Assembly: GCF_010183535.1 (NCBI RefSeq)
Contig: NC_071329.1
Span: 14,942,001 to 15,006,000 of the forward strand
Source of the DNA: Caenorhabditis remanei
Lineage: Eukaryota > Nematoda > Chromadorea > Rhabditida > Rhabditidae
Direction: 5' to 3'
DNA length: 64,000 bases
Part shown: positions 46,620 through 56,934 of the stretch, in pieces
Numbering within the stretch: position 1 is the stretch's first letter
Layout: each line of letters opens with the position of its first letter
Notes under the pieces: generated by a model
Databases searched by the model: none
What the model was told of the DNA's origin: nothing
The model's input: only the letters and a program-made list of their open reading frames with translations
Translations under genes and position numbers: made by a program

Positions 46620-47214
46620 ACGCCTCCGAGTGACCATGGAGTTATAGGACGTGACCTATATCATTGGAAAGCTGAGAACACACTGATTCCAAATATATGT
46701 TCAATTTTTACCCTCAAGGTATGGTAGTCGAGAAAAACAAGGTCAAAGTTCGGGAAAATTTAGAATGAGGGTTTTCAGAAAAGTAATAATTTGTTATTTT
46801 TCCGAACTTTGACCTCGGTTTTTTCGAATACTAGGCCATGATTCTAAACCCAAACGAGAAAACCCAATTTTTGAGACAAGTTCTGAAATTTTTCTTAACA
46901 AAGTCTATACCATTGGATTCAACAACTTAAGAGCTAGCCACTCTCAAAATTAGAAGTCAATCGGATAAGTTTCAGGTGAGATAGAGAACTCAAAGCAATG
47001 CACATTCGCAATTTGTCACTCATCTGCGAATTGAAACACAAACGACACAACGACAGAAAAAAGCGAATGTAGCGAGGGCAAAACTGTGGAGATATGGGAC
47101 CTATATCAGTGGAAAGCTAAGAAAACGCTGATTCCAAATTTATATTCAGTTTTTGTCTTCGAGGTCTGGTAATCGAGAACAACGAGGTTCACGGTCACCG
47201 GAGGCCTTCCCTAG
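46620..47214. repeat. R2/R4 composite element
   Basis: R2 halves at 46620-46845 and 47092-47214 flank an R4-like core (CAATCGGATAAGTTTCAGGT, ACAAACGACACAACGACAGA). The right end is GGAGGCCTTCCCTAG. Supports R2 and R4 being parts of one larger transposable unit. Confidence 0.68.
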
Positions 47215-48045
47215 TAAGTTTGGCAGAAAACAGACAATTTTGAGCAATTCTCATTATATGTAACTCTCACGCCCTGAAAAATCTTAAATTTTTCAGATCA
47301 TTCTCATTCCGAGCGGATTCAGGTTGTTGTGCGTCAAAGGCGCGACAGCCCCCCCCCGCATTAGATATTGAGAGAGAAGATGTTCAGGGACCTTTGCAAT
47401 TACCCATGTCCTCGCTGTCCCCACATTGTCCACTTTTTTCTTATCAACCACCAATTTCCATTCCCATTCATTTCCAGCAAGTGTTGCACTACATTTCATT
47501 TTGTTCTCTCCGCGTCGAGGGGCGTCGAGACACCTACCGTAGCCCTCCATTTTTTTTTCTTTTTCTTTTCCGCCTCTTTTTCTCTTTTCAGCACCTCCCC
47601 TTTACGCTATTCGTCTTTGTACACACTCCTCGTTTTTCGTTATCTCTTCTTTTGCCCTCTCGCGACGAGAAACACACACACACCGACCACGCTGTGGAAA
47701 GGGGTCGAAAACGAAATGATGACATATTAGAGGTGGCTGGGATTCGAATGGAGATAGAGAGAGATAGAGAGAGAGAGGGGAGCTATGAGCAAGTTGATAT
47801 GGGAAAGAGAAAGAGAATAAATTGGAGAGTAAAAAAAGAAAGAGCAGACACGTAACAGACAATTTATATAAAAAGAAGATCAAATTGAAATTAAATGAGT
47901 TGAATGTTTATATGAAATATGATAGTCTGTGTTCAGGGTGTTTCATTTTCCAGCAAATTTCATTATGGGTTTGTGAAGTCCACCAATTTTCAGAGACGGA
48001 ACAGATTTTATACAATGCATCTTGAAAAAAAGTAGAAACATTGAC

Positions 48046-48200
48046 GAGGGAAAGTCATGGAGTCAGTTCCGAGTTATAGGACGTGACATATTTTATAGGA
48101 TAGCAGAGAAAACTCTGATTCAAAATGTATATTCAGTATATTTGGAATCAGCGTTTTCTCAGCTTTCCAATGATATAGGTCACGTCCCATAACTCCTAAA
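48046..48200. repeat. Deleted R2 copy
   Basis: Both ends of R2 (GAGGGAAAGTCATGGAGTCA; ATAGGTCACGTCCCATAACT) are joined with most of the centre missing, about 155 bp. Confidence 0.65.
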
Positions 48201-49540
48201 CGAGTCGAGTAACCAGGATTGACGATACAATTACAATTGGAACAGAATGGAGCCTACGGTAGAATGAAATTTCAAAATGAACGCCAAGATAAAAAGAAGA
48301 GATATGTACAATTTTGAAGTTATCAGCGTTAAAACTTTGATTAAGACCTTCAAAATAAGTGTGTCAATTCCTAAAGGTAATTAATTACAATCCATTTTCT
48401 TACTATTCAATCGAGTCCACCCAGCTGCCTAGTTCATTTTATCCTTTTGGTACGATCGTCATTAAATACGTGATATGTCTTTCGGCACTGCCTGTGCTAC
48501 GTAGGCAATTATAGGTATACCATGAGCATAAGATAACATATAACAATAAAAATATGAATATCCATAAGGAGGCTCCCAGAGACAAAACCCCTTACGCTAT
48601 GAACAAAAAACGAAGAGTTCGGAGTGAACGAGGGAACGAGATGGAAAGAACAATGAGTAGACTGCACTAATCTTTAAAAAAGGCATTAATTCATATTAGT
48701 TTGAACTTTCCATTCTGATTCAAATCATTTCAAAACGATGTGCAATTGATCGTAAGTGGAAATTCAAATGGAAAATCGCATTCCTTTGTTCCTCCGGCTC
48801 ACAGTGAACGTGATCATCATACGTTTAGATTTGTCTTGGTTTGAACGTTTTATCAGTTCTTGAACTATTAACCCTTCTAAAGAATTCGAAGGTTAACCTT
48901 TCAAAACCGTCAGTTGTTTACCACTATTTTTAACATCGCTGGAATCAAAAATAAATCCGAAATATCAAGTAATTGCAGACCTTCTCCAAGATATGAGCGA
49001 ATTAATTTTTTTGTTTAGTTTTATCTTGTACACTACTGACAGGTGTGACCTTTGTATGTTGTTGTTGTTTCATGTTGTTTCAAATGTTTTGAGACCGTAT
49101 ACTGTCCTGGCGCTCACGTTTTCGTAAGTCTTGGCCAATCTCATCATTTTTCACATTAGTCGATTTTTGGTATGGGAAATAAATTCAGCTCTAATGTTCA
49201 GAGCAAGATGAATGCAATGTCAAACATTAGACATTAATTAGTAACCATACATAAGAAATATCATGAAAACTAAATAAAGTACAAAATAGGTCAGAAAGTA
49301 AGGAAGAATGATTCACTAAAAATAGCTTTCTTTTGTCAGAAATCATTATCCATCTGGGATTTCCAAAATGTTCATTGATAATTATGACTACGTGACACTA
49401 GTCAATAACATGTCTACACATTCTATTTTGAACTCTTATCCGTCTTTTGTAATTAGAAAATTAGTATATGTCTGGTTAGGAGACTACAAATTCTAGTATT
49501 TGAAACGTATTTGCTGCTAGTACTTTCTTGTTTAAACGCA

Positions 49541-50335
49541 ATGGAGTACCTGCTTTCCAGAATGAGCACACTTCCCTGGATAATGACTGCAGAGCAATTT
49601 GTTCAATACACCGAAAAGCTGCTGGAAGAAAATGAAAGTGGTATGTTTCAATTTGCAGAAATTCTTATTATTATTATTTTACAGCCAAAAAAGCTGATTC
49701 TGCTCCTTCGTCTCAATCGAATGCTGCATCTTTTGGAGCGGTCAACCCACTGATCTTCAACTTTCCCAGTTCAGTTGGTCTACCTCAAAGTTCAACGACA
49801 TCACTTCCTGGAGTTCCTGTGAACTCACCAATCCCTGCGTCTCTTCCAATTGTTCCCCTGAACCTACCGGTCGCCGCTGCGCTTCCATCATTGCCGACGC
49901 CACCTGTCAACTATTCATTTCTTCTGGAAGCAATGGAGTACTGCAACACCCGTCCGGTCTACCTAGACCAAAAAATTAGTAAGTTCAGATTTCGGATAAC
50001 CGTTAATGATGTTTCAATTTCAGAAGACTTCGGGTGTCTTTTCAACCAACTGAAGCCCGAAATCCCTCAACACGTCTCAAAGCCACGGAACCCTCCCTCC
50101 CTATTTGTTGACTGGTATGTCACGGCAGGAAAAGGAGATTGTCATGATGCGGGTTGGTATTTTTGGGAAAGTGAAAATACAGTTCTTTATTATGCCTATT
50201 TTAGTTCATAAATGGAGAAAGGGGAAAAGGGATCAACATGGAATTCTTCACGCAGAATGGACACTGCGCTACAAAATGCTCCAAGTCGAGCAAGATGACC
50301 AAGTGAAGCTGGGATACATCATTGTTAGCAAATGA
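49541..50335 (+). CDS. Gene K: cassette-family protein, 217 aa
   Basis: Four exons (49541-49640, 49685-49978, 50024-50152, 50205-50335), all introns phase 1. The ATG at 49541 is the first in frame. Residues 1-33 are helical (MTAEQFVQYTEKLLEENES). Exon 2 encodes a Pro/Ser/Leu/Val-rich disordered segment (LPQSSTTSLPGVPVNSPIP) and a helix (FLLEAMEYCNTRPVYL). The cassette: CLFNQLKPEIPQHV (LF at 137, with Gln where others have Pro), LFVDWYVTAGKG, last exon with Trp178 (HKWRKGKRDQHGILHAEW), RYKMLQVEQDDQVKLGYIIV. It ends right after the GYI motif with no charged tail, the shortest C-terminus in the set. Function unknown. Confidence 0.82.
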
Positions 50336-52509
50336 GTTTATGTAATTTTTTCCTTTCATGTACACAGGTGGTTCGCGACGGAAGCATTGTGCGTTCGCGC
50401 GGTGTCGAATATGGGAGTCATAGGAAACTTATGTGCTAGTTATATGCCTGGTATATGGAAGCATGTTCTGCAGCGGGAAGCATATATGACCCACGCGCGA
50501 TCCATGTTATTTTTGCCGTTTATCATGTCTACCGTCACCTCGTACGATGCCCTCGCCCACTAATTCCACCCATTATAATGTGTTGTTACTTTGCTATTCC
50601 ATTCCGAGTCTGTTCAGCTCTATTCTTTATAACATATTCATTTTCTCCGTTTTCAGTTTTCATTGAAAACAAATTACGACCATACTTTCAGTAACAAAAA
50701 CACAAATAGTTTTAGAGAAAGCTATAACTTATTTTCCCGTTCCTTTTCTTTCATTCCATTTCTTACCAAAAAAACAGAAATGAATCAAAAAAGTTTAAAT
50801 CACCTAATCAACGAAATGAATGTTTTCCGAAAACCGTATAACACAGTGATGAGCTTCTTACTTCTCTCACTTCGTCTTGACAAAAACTTACCGTCTTACC
50901 TTTTTCCATCTAAAAATAATTATTATAGCCAATCCGAAGTAAGAAAAATAAAGACGCCCTTACTTTCATGGAATAAGATAACTTTATCATTTCATTTCAT
51001 TGAGCTTTCCCTAAAAAATCGCGATTCAGCTTGAAAATTAAAATTATACTTTTCGGACATTAATTAAAAATTAATTTTTATTTAGTCGTAATTTGTTTTC
51101 AGCAAAATTTGACAAAAAGTGCATGAAAACCTTCGAAAACGGAGAAAATTATAAAAATGTCTTTGAAAAAAAATGCAGTTTCAATTACGATAAACAACAC
51201 GCCATGGTGTAATGGCGGAGTGTCGTTGCAAGTTTCAGGTTTACGGTGAAAACATGGATCCTATATGCGAGCTATATGGAAGCACGCAGGATCCGTGCCA
51301 CAAGCATCACGCCTCGAAGCATATCACTTCCGCGCGCGAAGCACATCGTTTTATGCGAGCACATGGGAGGTTATATGCTTCCATTTTGAATATGCCCCAT
51401 ATAGCATCCATCGCGAACCACCTGTGTATCCTCTTAGAGGTTCTTCCAAGCTTTCCCTCTCTATTTCTTTTCTATAACAACAATGAATTGTCAACACACT
51501 TCTTGGTGTAATAAAATTGTCTGGAAAACTGTCTTTTCTTATCAGTAACGCCAAGAAATTGAGTACTTCTTCATTTATTCAAGCTGCCCGGAACGCCCCG
51601 AGACGCAGAGCGGTCCCTCACCGTAGGATTCAATGGAGTGTCGTACTGGATCCGGAATAATGGAACGTCGTACTGGGCACAGGCATTGAGCTTCCCTTAT
51701 ATACTTGCAAGAGAAGCGCCTCAAAAGAATTTTCGGACTATTTTTACATCTAGGAGGAAAAAAGAGAAGGGGGAATGAAACAATGTGTGATGCAGAGAAC
51801 GGACAAGTTGAAAAAAGAATTTGATTGAACGTGTGAGCTAATTTTCAGATTTGAGAATAAATTTATCAAGTTGTGGGACGGCACTGTTAACGCGAATAAT
51901 TTCAGTCATCCAATGTCATCGATGAAAAAGATAATGAAGAAACATCAAGATACCCCGCTGTAATTTCCGAATTTCGACTATCGAAAGCGTCGTCCAAATT
52001 CTTCTCCAACTGCTCAACCGACTCCGTCTATCACATCAGAGTCCTGAAAATGTCAGGAAAATTCTCTAACTACATATAATTGTCATTTGAATATCGAACC
52101 AAGCTATTATTAAACATTGGGGTACAAGTTATTTAGAACTGACAAATAACGCAGGTCGTTTTCCAACTTCTTCGCAATTTTTTCGTCAGATTCATACCTG
52201 AATATTATTTCTGACAAAGTAATTATTAACAACGGCTTAAAACTACAAAAGTCCAAATCCTTCTCTCAAACTTCCTTAACGACCAACTAGTTATTCTTTT
52301 TCTCTTTCACACCTCTTTTGACTTATATACATCGGCTGACACCCTCATTGTAACTTGATAGTTTTAGGGTTAGCCGACTGACCCCTTCATTGCTTGGTTA
52401 CTTTGTTTTTGATTACTAACTATTCACACTTTTGTGTGCCAATTATTCTCTCACCCTTACAATTGGTACGATTGATTCCATTAAGCTTAAAATTTCATTA
52501 AAGACAAGT
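50336..52509. other. 2.2 kb spacer between K and L
   Basis: Flanked at 50362 and 51427 by inverted copies of ACACAGGTGGTTCGCGA. Positions 50460-50510 and 51260-51400 repeat TATATGGAAGCA-like units. No gene seen; minus and plus frames of 67-123 codons are AT-rich and unsupported. Confidence 0.45.
50362..51427. repeat. Inverted repeat pair, about 1.07 kb apart
   Basis: ACACAGGTGGTTCGCGA at 50362-50378 is exactly complemented by TCGCGAACCACCTGTGT at 51411-51427. Related GC-rich sequence (TATATGGAAGC, GAAGCATAT, CGCGCG) extends each arm to roughly 130 bp. Possibly the two ends of a non-autonomous element; no coding frame lies between. Confidence 0.55.
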
Positions 52510-53670
52510 ATGCCGAATTCCATCAATCTCTTCCCACTCTACCAAACTCTACGTCAAGCTTTGATCAACCACAACCAGAGTAAGTTCACACTAAAATTCA
52601 CTTTCAAACAAAAAAATTTCAGGAGAACTGCACCAACTTCTTGCATGACATCCATCTGGAGAAGTGGAATCTTTTGAAGACCAAGGTGAGATTTTATTAG
52701 AACAAGCGTATGTACATATAAATTTCCGATTCTTACAGAAGGTCAGAACCAATTCGTATTTGTTTGCAAGCCGCCAGACAATCGTCCCTTGTCTGCTATG
52801 TTTCCAAATAATTTTTCGGTAACTGAAGACTCTTCGGCTATTGCATCAGCAATAAACGACTTGGTGCAAGCAATACAAGGTTCAGAACAAGGTTGGTTTT
52901 GTTAAGGTTCTCGGGATTGCTGATTTTTACTTTTACAGCGCCGAATGTGGCTTCGACTAGTTCATTGAATGAGCAGACAATATCCACAAGCCCAACTTTA
53001 GACATTGCTGACCCGGAAACCGGTGAAATTCCATGTAATTCAAATGAGGAATCAAATAATATTCTTTTTTGTCATTTCAGTCTGTGATCCAGTTCAAAGT
53101 ACCTCTTCTGAATACATTCTTCAAATCCAGAAAGTCGCCGAAACAGGAAAGTCCGAGCACGCGAGAAGAATGAAGTAAAACAGTTCCCTCCACTTACGGA
53201 GGGAACTTCTGAGTTCAAGGAAAGATTTGAGGAAGCTAAGCAACATTTTAGTACTAGCGTGGTCTATTTAGATCCGTTCTTCTGTGAGTTTATTTAAATT
53301 TTTTCAACACAAATGCATACCCAAAAGTTTCAGGCAACCGGGCAAACCTCTTCAATCCACGGGTCACGAATTCTATCCCTCAGAAAGTTGGCATGATGAT
53401 GATAAATGCGAAAACTCTGTACTGGTTCTGGAGAAGATCAACTGCAATTGGATTTGAAAGAAAAACATTAGGTGAGTTTATTTTCCCTACTCACAATAAG
53501 TTTCTTTCCCGTACTGACAAAATAATTGTGTTTTAGACAAGGAATGGGAAGATATCAAGAAAGAGAAGGGAACCGTCTACTGGGAATGGATCGGACGAGA
53601 GATTCAACTCCATGATGAGTTTGTCGTTCAACTGCGGAAAGGATTCATCCGCGCCGATTCTCTGAAATAG
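52510..53670 (+). pseudogene. Gene L: cassette-family member with a premature stop and a frameshift
   Basis: Seven exons (52510-52579, 52623-52685, 52739-52891, 52939-53034, 53081-53283, 53334-53471, 53537-53670). Donors and acceptors are intact and phase 1 throughout. In the family-consistent frame exon 2 reads RELHQLLA, then TGA at 52646-52648, then continues HPSGEVESFEDQ into exon 3 (EGQNQFVFVCKPPD). Exon 5 is 203 nt, one short of a multiple of three. Its first part reads YILQIQKVAETGK and its last part EVKQFPPLTEGTSEFKERFE in a different frame. The cassette is intact: NLFNPRVTNSIPQKV, LYWFWRR, then EWEDIKKEKGTVYWEWIGRE and VVQLRKGFIRAD, closest to gene H. Either a recently broken gene or an assembly with two errors; both lesions are needed for the pseudogene call. 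Confidence 0.65.
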
Positions 53671-54079
53671 GGATGGACTGAAAGGTGATTGAGTGGAGCC
53701 CTCTGATAACACAATCTTCTCCGTATCAATACAGAAATTCTGCTGCCGCCATTTCCATTTCCCATCTTTTTTGCAAATCACTTTTTCTCTTGCCTTCCCC
53801 ACTATGTGTTTTATGCCACCCTCCTCATTCTTCTTTTTTTCTTCTTCATACTTGTATTCGCTCGTGTCTGTGTTTTTCTTTTCATTGTGCGCATTGTTGA
53901 CCCAAATTTTCTTCTGAATCTTCTGAATTTTTCTTCTGAATGTTTTGTTCTTTAAATTGATTCATATGTATCTTAACAGTTACAAATAAACCTATAAATT
54001 CAAAAAAAATTAGAAAACATATCCTGAGTACTTGCGACATTAGATTCACTCAGTTTTATGCAAATCTTTCAATGACTCA
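53671..54079. other. 3' flank of L
   Basis: C/T-rich stretch at 53740-53890 and an AATAAA at about 53986. No gene. Confidence 0.4.
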
Positions 54080-54387
54080 CTAGAGAAGGTCACCGTGTGA
54101 CCTTGGAGTTATGGAACGTGACCTATATCATTGGAAGGCTGAGAAAACGCTGATTTCGAATATATGTTCAGTTTTTGCCCTCGAGAAAAATTAGGTCAAC
54201 GTTTGGGCCGCTGACAAGTCAGATATTTTTCACACACGTTGTCGGTCCAAACTTTGACCTCATTTCTCTCGAATACCAGGCCTCGGTGGCAAAAACTGAA
54301 TATATTTTTGGAATCAGGATTTTCTCAGCTTTGTAATGATATAGGTCACGTCCGATAACTCCATGGTCACTTGGCGATCTTCCCTAG
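54080..54387. repeat. R2 palindromic element
   Basis: CTAGAGAAGGTCACCGTGTG to GCGATCTTCCCTAG, inverted arms with AGGTCAACGTTTGGGCC against GGTCCAAACTTTGACCT. Confidence 0.8.
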
Positions 54388-54657
54388 TCACACAACACTT
54401 CTGTTTTAAAATTGGAATTTGAACATTTTCTACATTTCGCATTCAACCCCTTCGTTGTGACTTCCCCTTTCGAAGCTACTGATCTTCTCCCTATTCGCTA
54501 AGCTGCTTGTAAAACAGCGTTCTGCGAGTTCCATTTGCTCAACAGGTGCAAGGTAACATAAGATTAAGGATGAGAATGAAGCAGGGAACGGTTTATTAAT
54601 TATCGGTTTTAATACGAGAATTGTGTCTACTGACTTGTAATCGATATCAGATTTCTA

Positions 54658-55801
54658 CAGTAGCGAGCATAAGTGAGTACCCCTTGGTACTTTCATGTGT
54701 AACTCAGCTGAATCATGTCCGTTTTGCCTAAACTTTTTTTTGAAAGGAAGCCAAAATATTCAGCAATACGAATATATGTTTTTTTAAAAACTTCCATCAC
54801 TGATTTTTTCGATAATCGATTTTTCCTGATCTTGATTTGAAAATCCGAAAAAAAACTTTTTATTTTTCTCTTGGAGTTATTGAGTTTTTGATGTCAAAAT
54901 GATGGAACATGTTCAAATAAACAAAAAATTATGTTGAATTGACTTCTTAACTCCTGAGCATCGTGCTAGAGCTCCAGAAGTCAAAAGTAATGCATTCGAA
55001 AAAATCTTCATAACTCCTCAAAAAAGGCTTCAAATTAGCCGAAACATGCACCAAAAGACGTGTCTTGAGTTTTTCTACAAACCAACATTAAAAAATTACA
55101 AATTAAGAAAAAATAATTTTTCTAGTTTTTTCACTAACAATTTTTTTTAATTCCTATTTTTTCTCAATTTCTGGTATTTTCTGGATGAAAAACAAACATA
55201 ACTTTCAAATACTGCATGCAAGATGCTTTCTCACACATAATAAAACACATTTATGTGTTCCTTGTTCGTGTTGAAGTCACAAAATACCAGAAATTGAGAA
55301 AAATAGGAATTTAAAAAATTTTTTGTGAAAAAACTAGAAAAATTATTTTTTTTAAATCTGTAATTTTTTGATGTTGGTTTGTAGAAAAACTCAAGACACG
55401 TCTTTTGGTGCATGTTTTGGCTAATTTGAAACCTCTTTTGATGAGTTATGAAGATTTTTCCGTGGACATTACTTTTGACTTCTGGAGCTCTAGCACGATG
55501 CTCAGGAGTTGAGAAGCCAATTCAACATAATTTTTTGTTTATCTGAACATGTTCCATCATTTTGACATCAAAAACTCAATAACTCCAAGAGAAAAATAAA
55601 AAGTTTTTTTTCGGATTTTCAAAACAAGATCAGGAAAAATCGATTATCGAAAAAATCAGTGATGGAAGTTTTTCAAAAAAACTATATTCGTATTGCTGAA
55701 TATTTTGGCTTCCTTTCAAAAAAAAGTTTAGGCAAAACGGACATGATTCAGCTGAGTTACACATGAAAGTACCTAGGGGTACTCACTTATGCTCGCTACT
55801 G
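54658..55801. mobile_element. R6: 1.14 kb palindromic element with Tc1/mariner-like ends
   Basis: The left end CAGTAGCGAGCATAAGTGAG is exactly complemented at the right end (CTCACTTATGCTCGCTACTG), with TA on both sides (54656-54657, 55802-55803), as for a Tc1/mariner TA target duplication. The two arms, about 550 bp each, are nearly perfect inverted repeats with the centre near 55230-55260. No transposase frame is present. It is a large foldback MITE. The close similarity of the arms suggests recent origin or gene conversion. Confidence 0.85.
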
Positions 55802-55803
55802 TA

Positions 55804-56934
55804 CCTGTAAAAATGATATATTTTATAATTTCAAGGTACTGTTCAACAATATGAAGTGTACCGATTTATTTTCAGTTTTGTGGTAACACTTCAGCTTTTG
55901 TACATAAGTCTTCCGATGACTCTTCTTGAAATTTATAAAGTTGTCCTGTGGAGGGGCCAGTCACGAGGTCTCATAACAGAAAACGTCCGCTCTCTCTCTA
56001 GGCAAAAACATGTCAAATACTGTGAACGGGTGGCTTGTACTCCCTCACATCCTGGCACCACCAACCACCTTTTGAATGCAAATCGCATATGTTTTCTCAC
56101 GACCGGTTGTTCGATGTGTCTATTTTTTATTTCTATTACCACCAGGGTATACTGTTCGCTTTTTTCTATTTCCTCTCAACCGTCCTTTTTTTATACTTTG
56201 CAGTTTTTGCTTAGTTTCGAAATGTTACGAAAAACTTATGTTCATTTGTCCTTGACACGATTATCATAAGAAAAAAGTATGAGATTAATAATTAATAATA
56301 ATTAAAATAATAATTTCATAACCTCGGTCCCTCGAAATAGAATTGTGTTATACTTTTTTCTTCAAACCTCCGTCAGAACCATTCTCATGGCACCCCACTG
56401 TGCATTGTAATCTGCATGTTCCTTTTAAGATTTCCCGGATTGTACCTGGGCTACTGTAAGTACTAATCCTCATTACTACGGTGATGAAAACGATGAGCGG
56501 GAAATCGTGGCGGGTTCCTTTTTAACTTTTGAGCAGATGGCCTTGAGAATGAGAGAGTGAATGAAGAGGGAGAACGCAAATAGAACGGATAGGTATGAGA
56601 AAATATAGATTTTGTTTATATGTAAGAAATCAAGGTCTGTAACAGAAAAAATCAAGGAGGAAGAATTTTATGATGGAGAGAGAAATAGAAAAGACTAGTG
56701 TACTTACGTTTCTACATTTTCCAAATCTACTTGTATTTGTACATTTCACCTTCCGAATTCTTGCTTTATACGAAACAAAGTACGTTTATCATGATTCGTA
56801 TCTCGCTTTTATTCATCATCATACATTTTTCGTTTTCTTTCTTTTTGGCACTCTCTGCTTTTGGCCTCAATGACATCTTTTATATCTTTTTTGACTGACG
56901 CTATCATCTTAAAGTAGCCTATTTTTTCAGAATA
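55804..56934. other. Spacer upstream of M
   Basis: No gene seen. ATTTTTTCAG at 56921-56930, just before the ATG of gene M, is a probable spliced-leader acceptor. Confidence 0.45.

Larger units (their letters stand above)
44777..49540. other. 4.8 kb without a supported gene
   Basis: Contains R2/R4 material (46620-47214) and a shortened R2 (48046-48200). C-rich and GA-rich simple sequence occurs at 47350-47790 (CCCCCCCC at 47350; GAGATAGAGAGAGATAGAGA near 47752). The frames of 85-153 codons at 47293-47883 are products of that composition. Confidence 0.45.

Noticed and set aside
47293..47883. Overlapping 85-153 codon frames on both strands
   Set aside because: Simple-sequence region (C run, T run, GA repeats); frames are low complexity.
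52623..52685. Alternative phase-0 reading of gene L exon 2 (ENCTNFLHDIHLEKW)
   Set aside because: It looks protein-like, but it cannot be joined in frame to exon 1 or to the open frame of exon 3, whereas the phase-1 reading joins both and only has one TGA.
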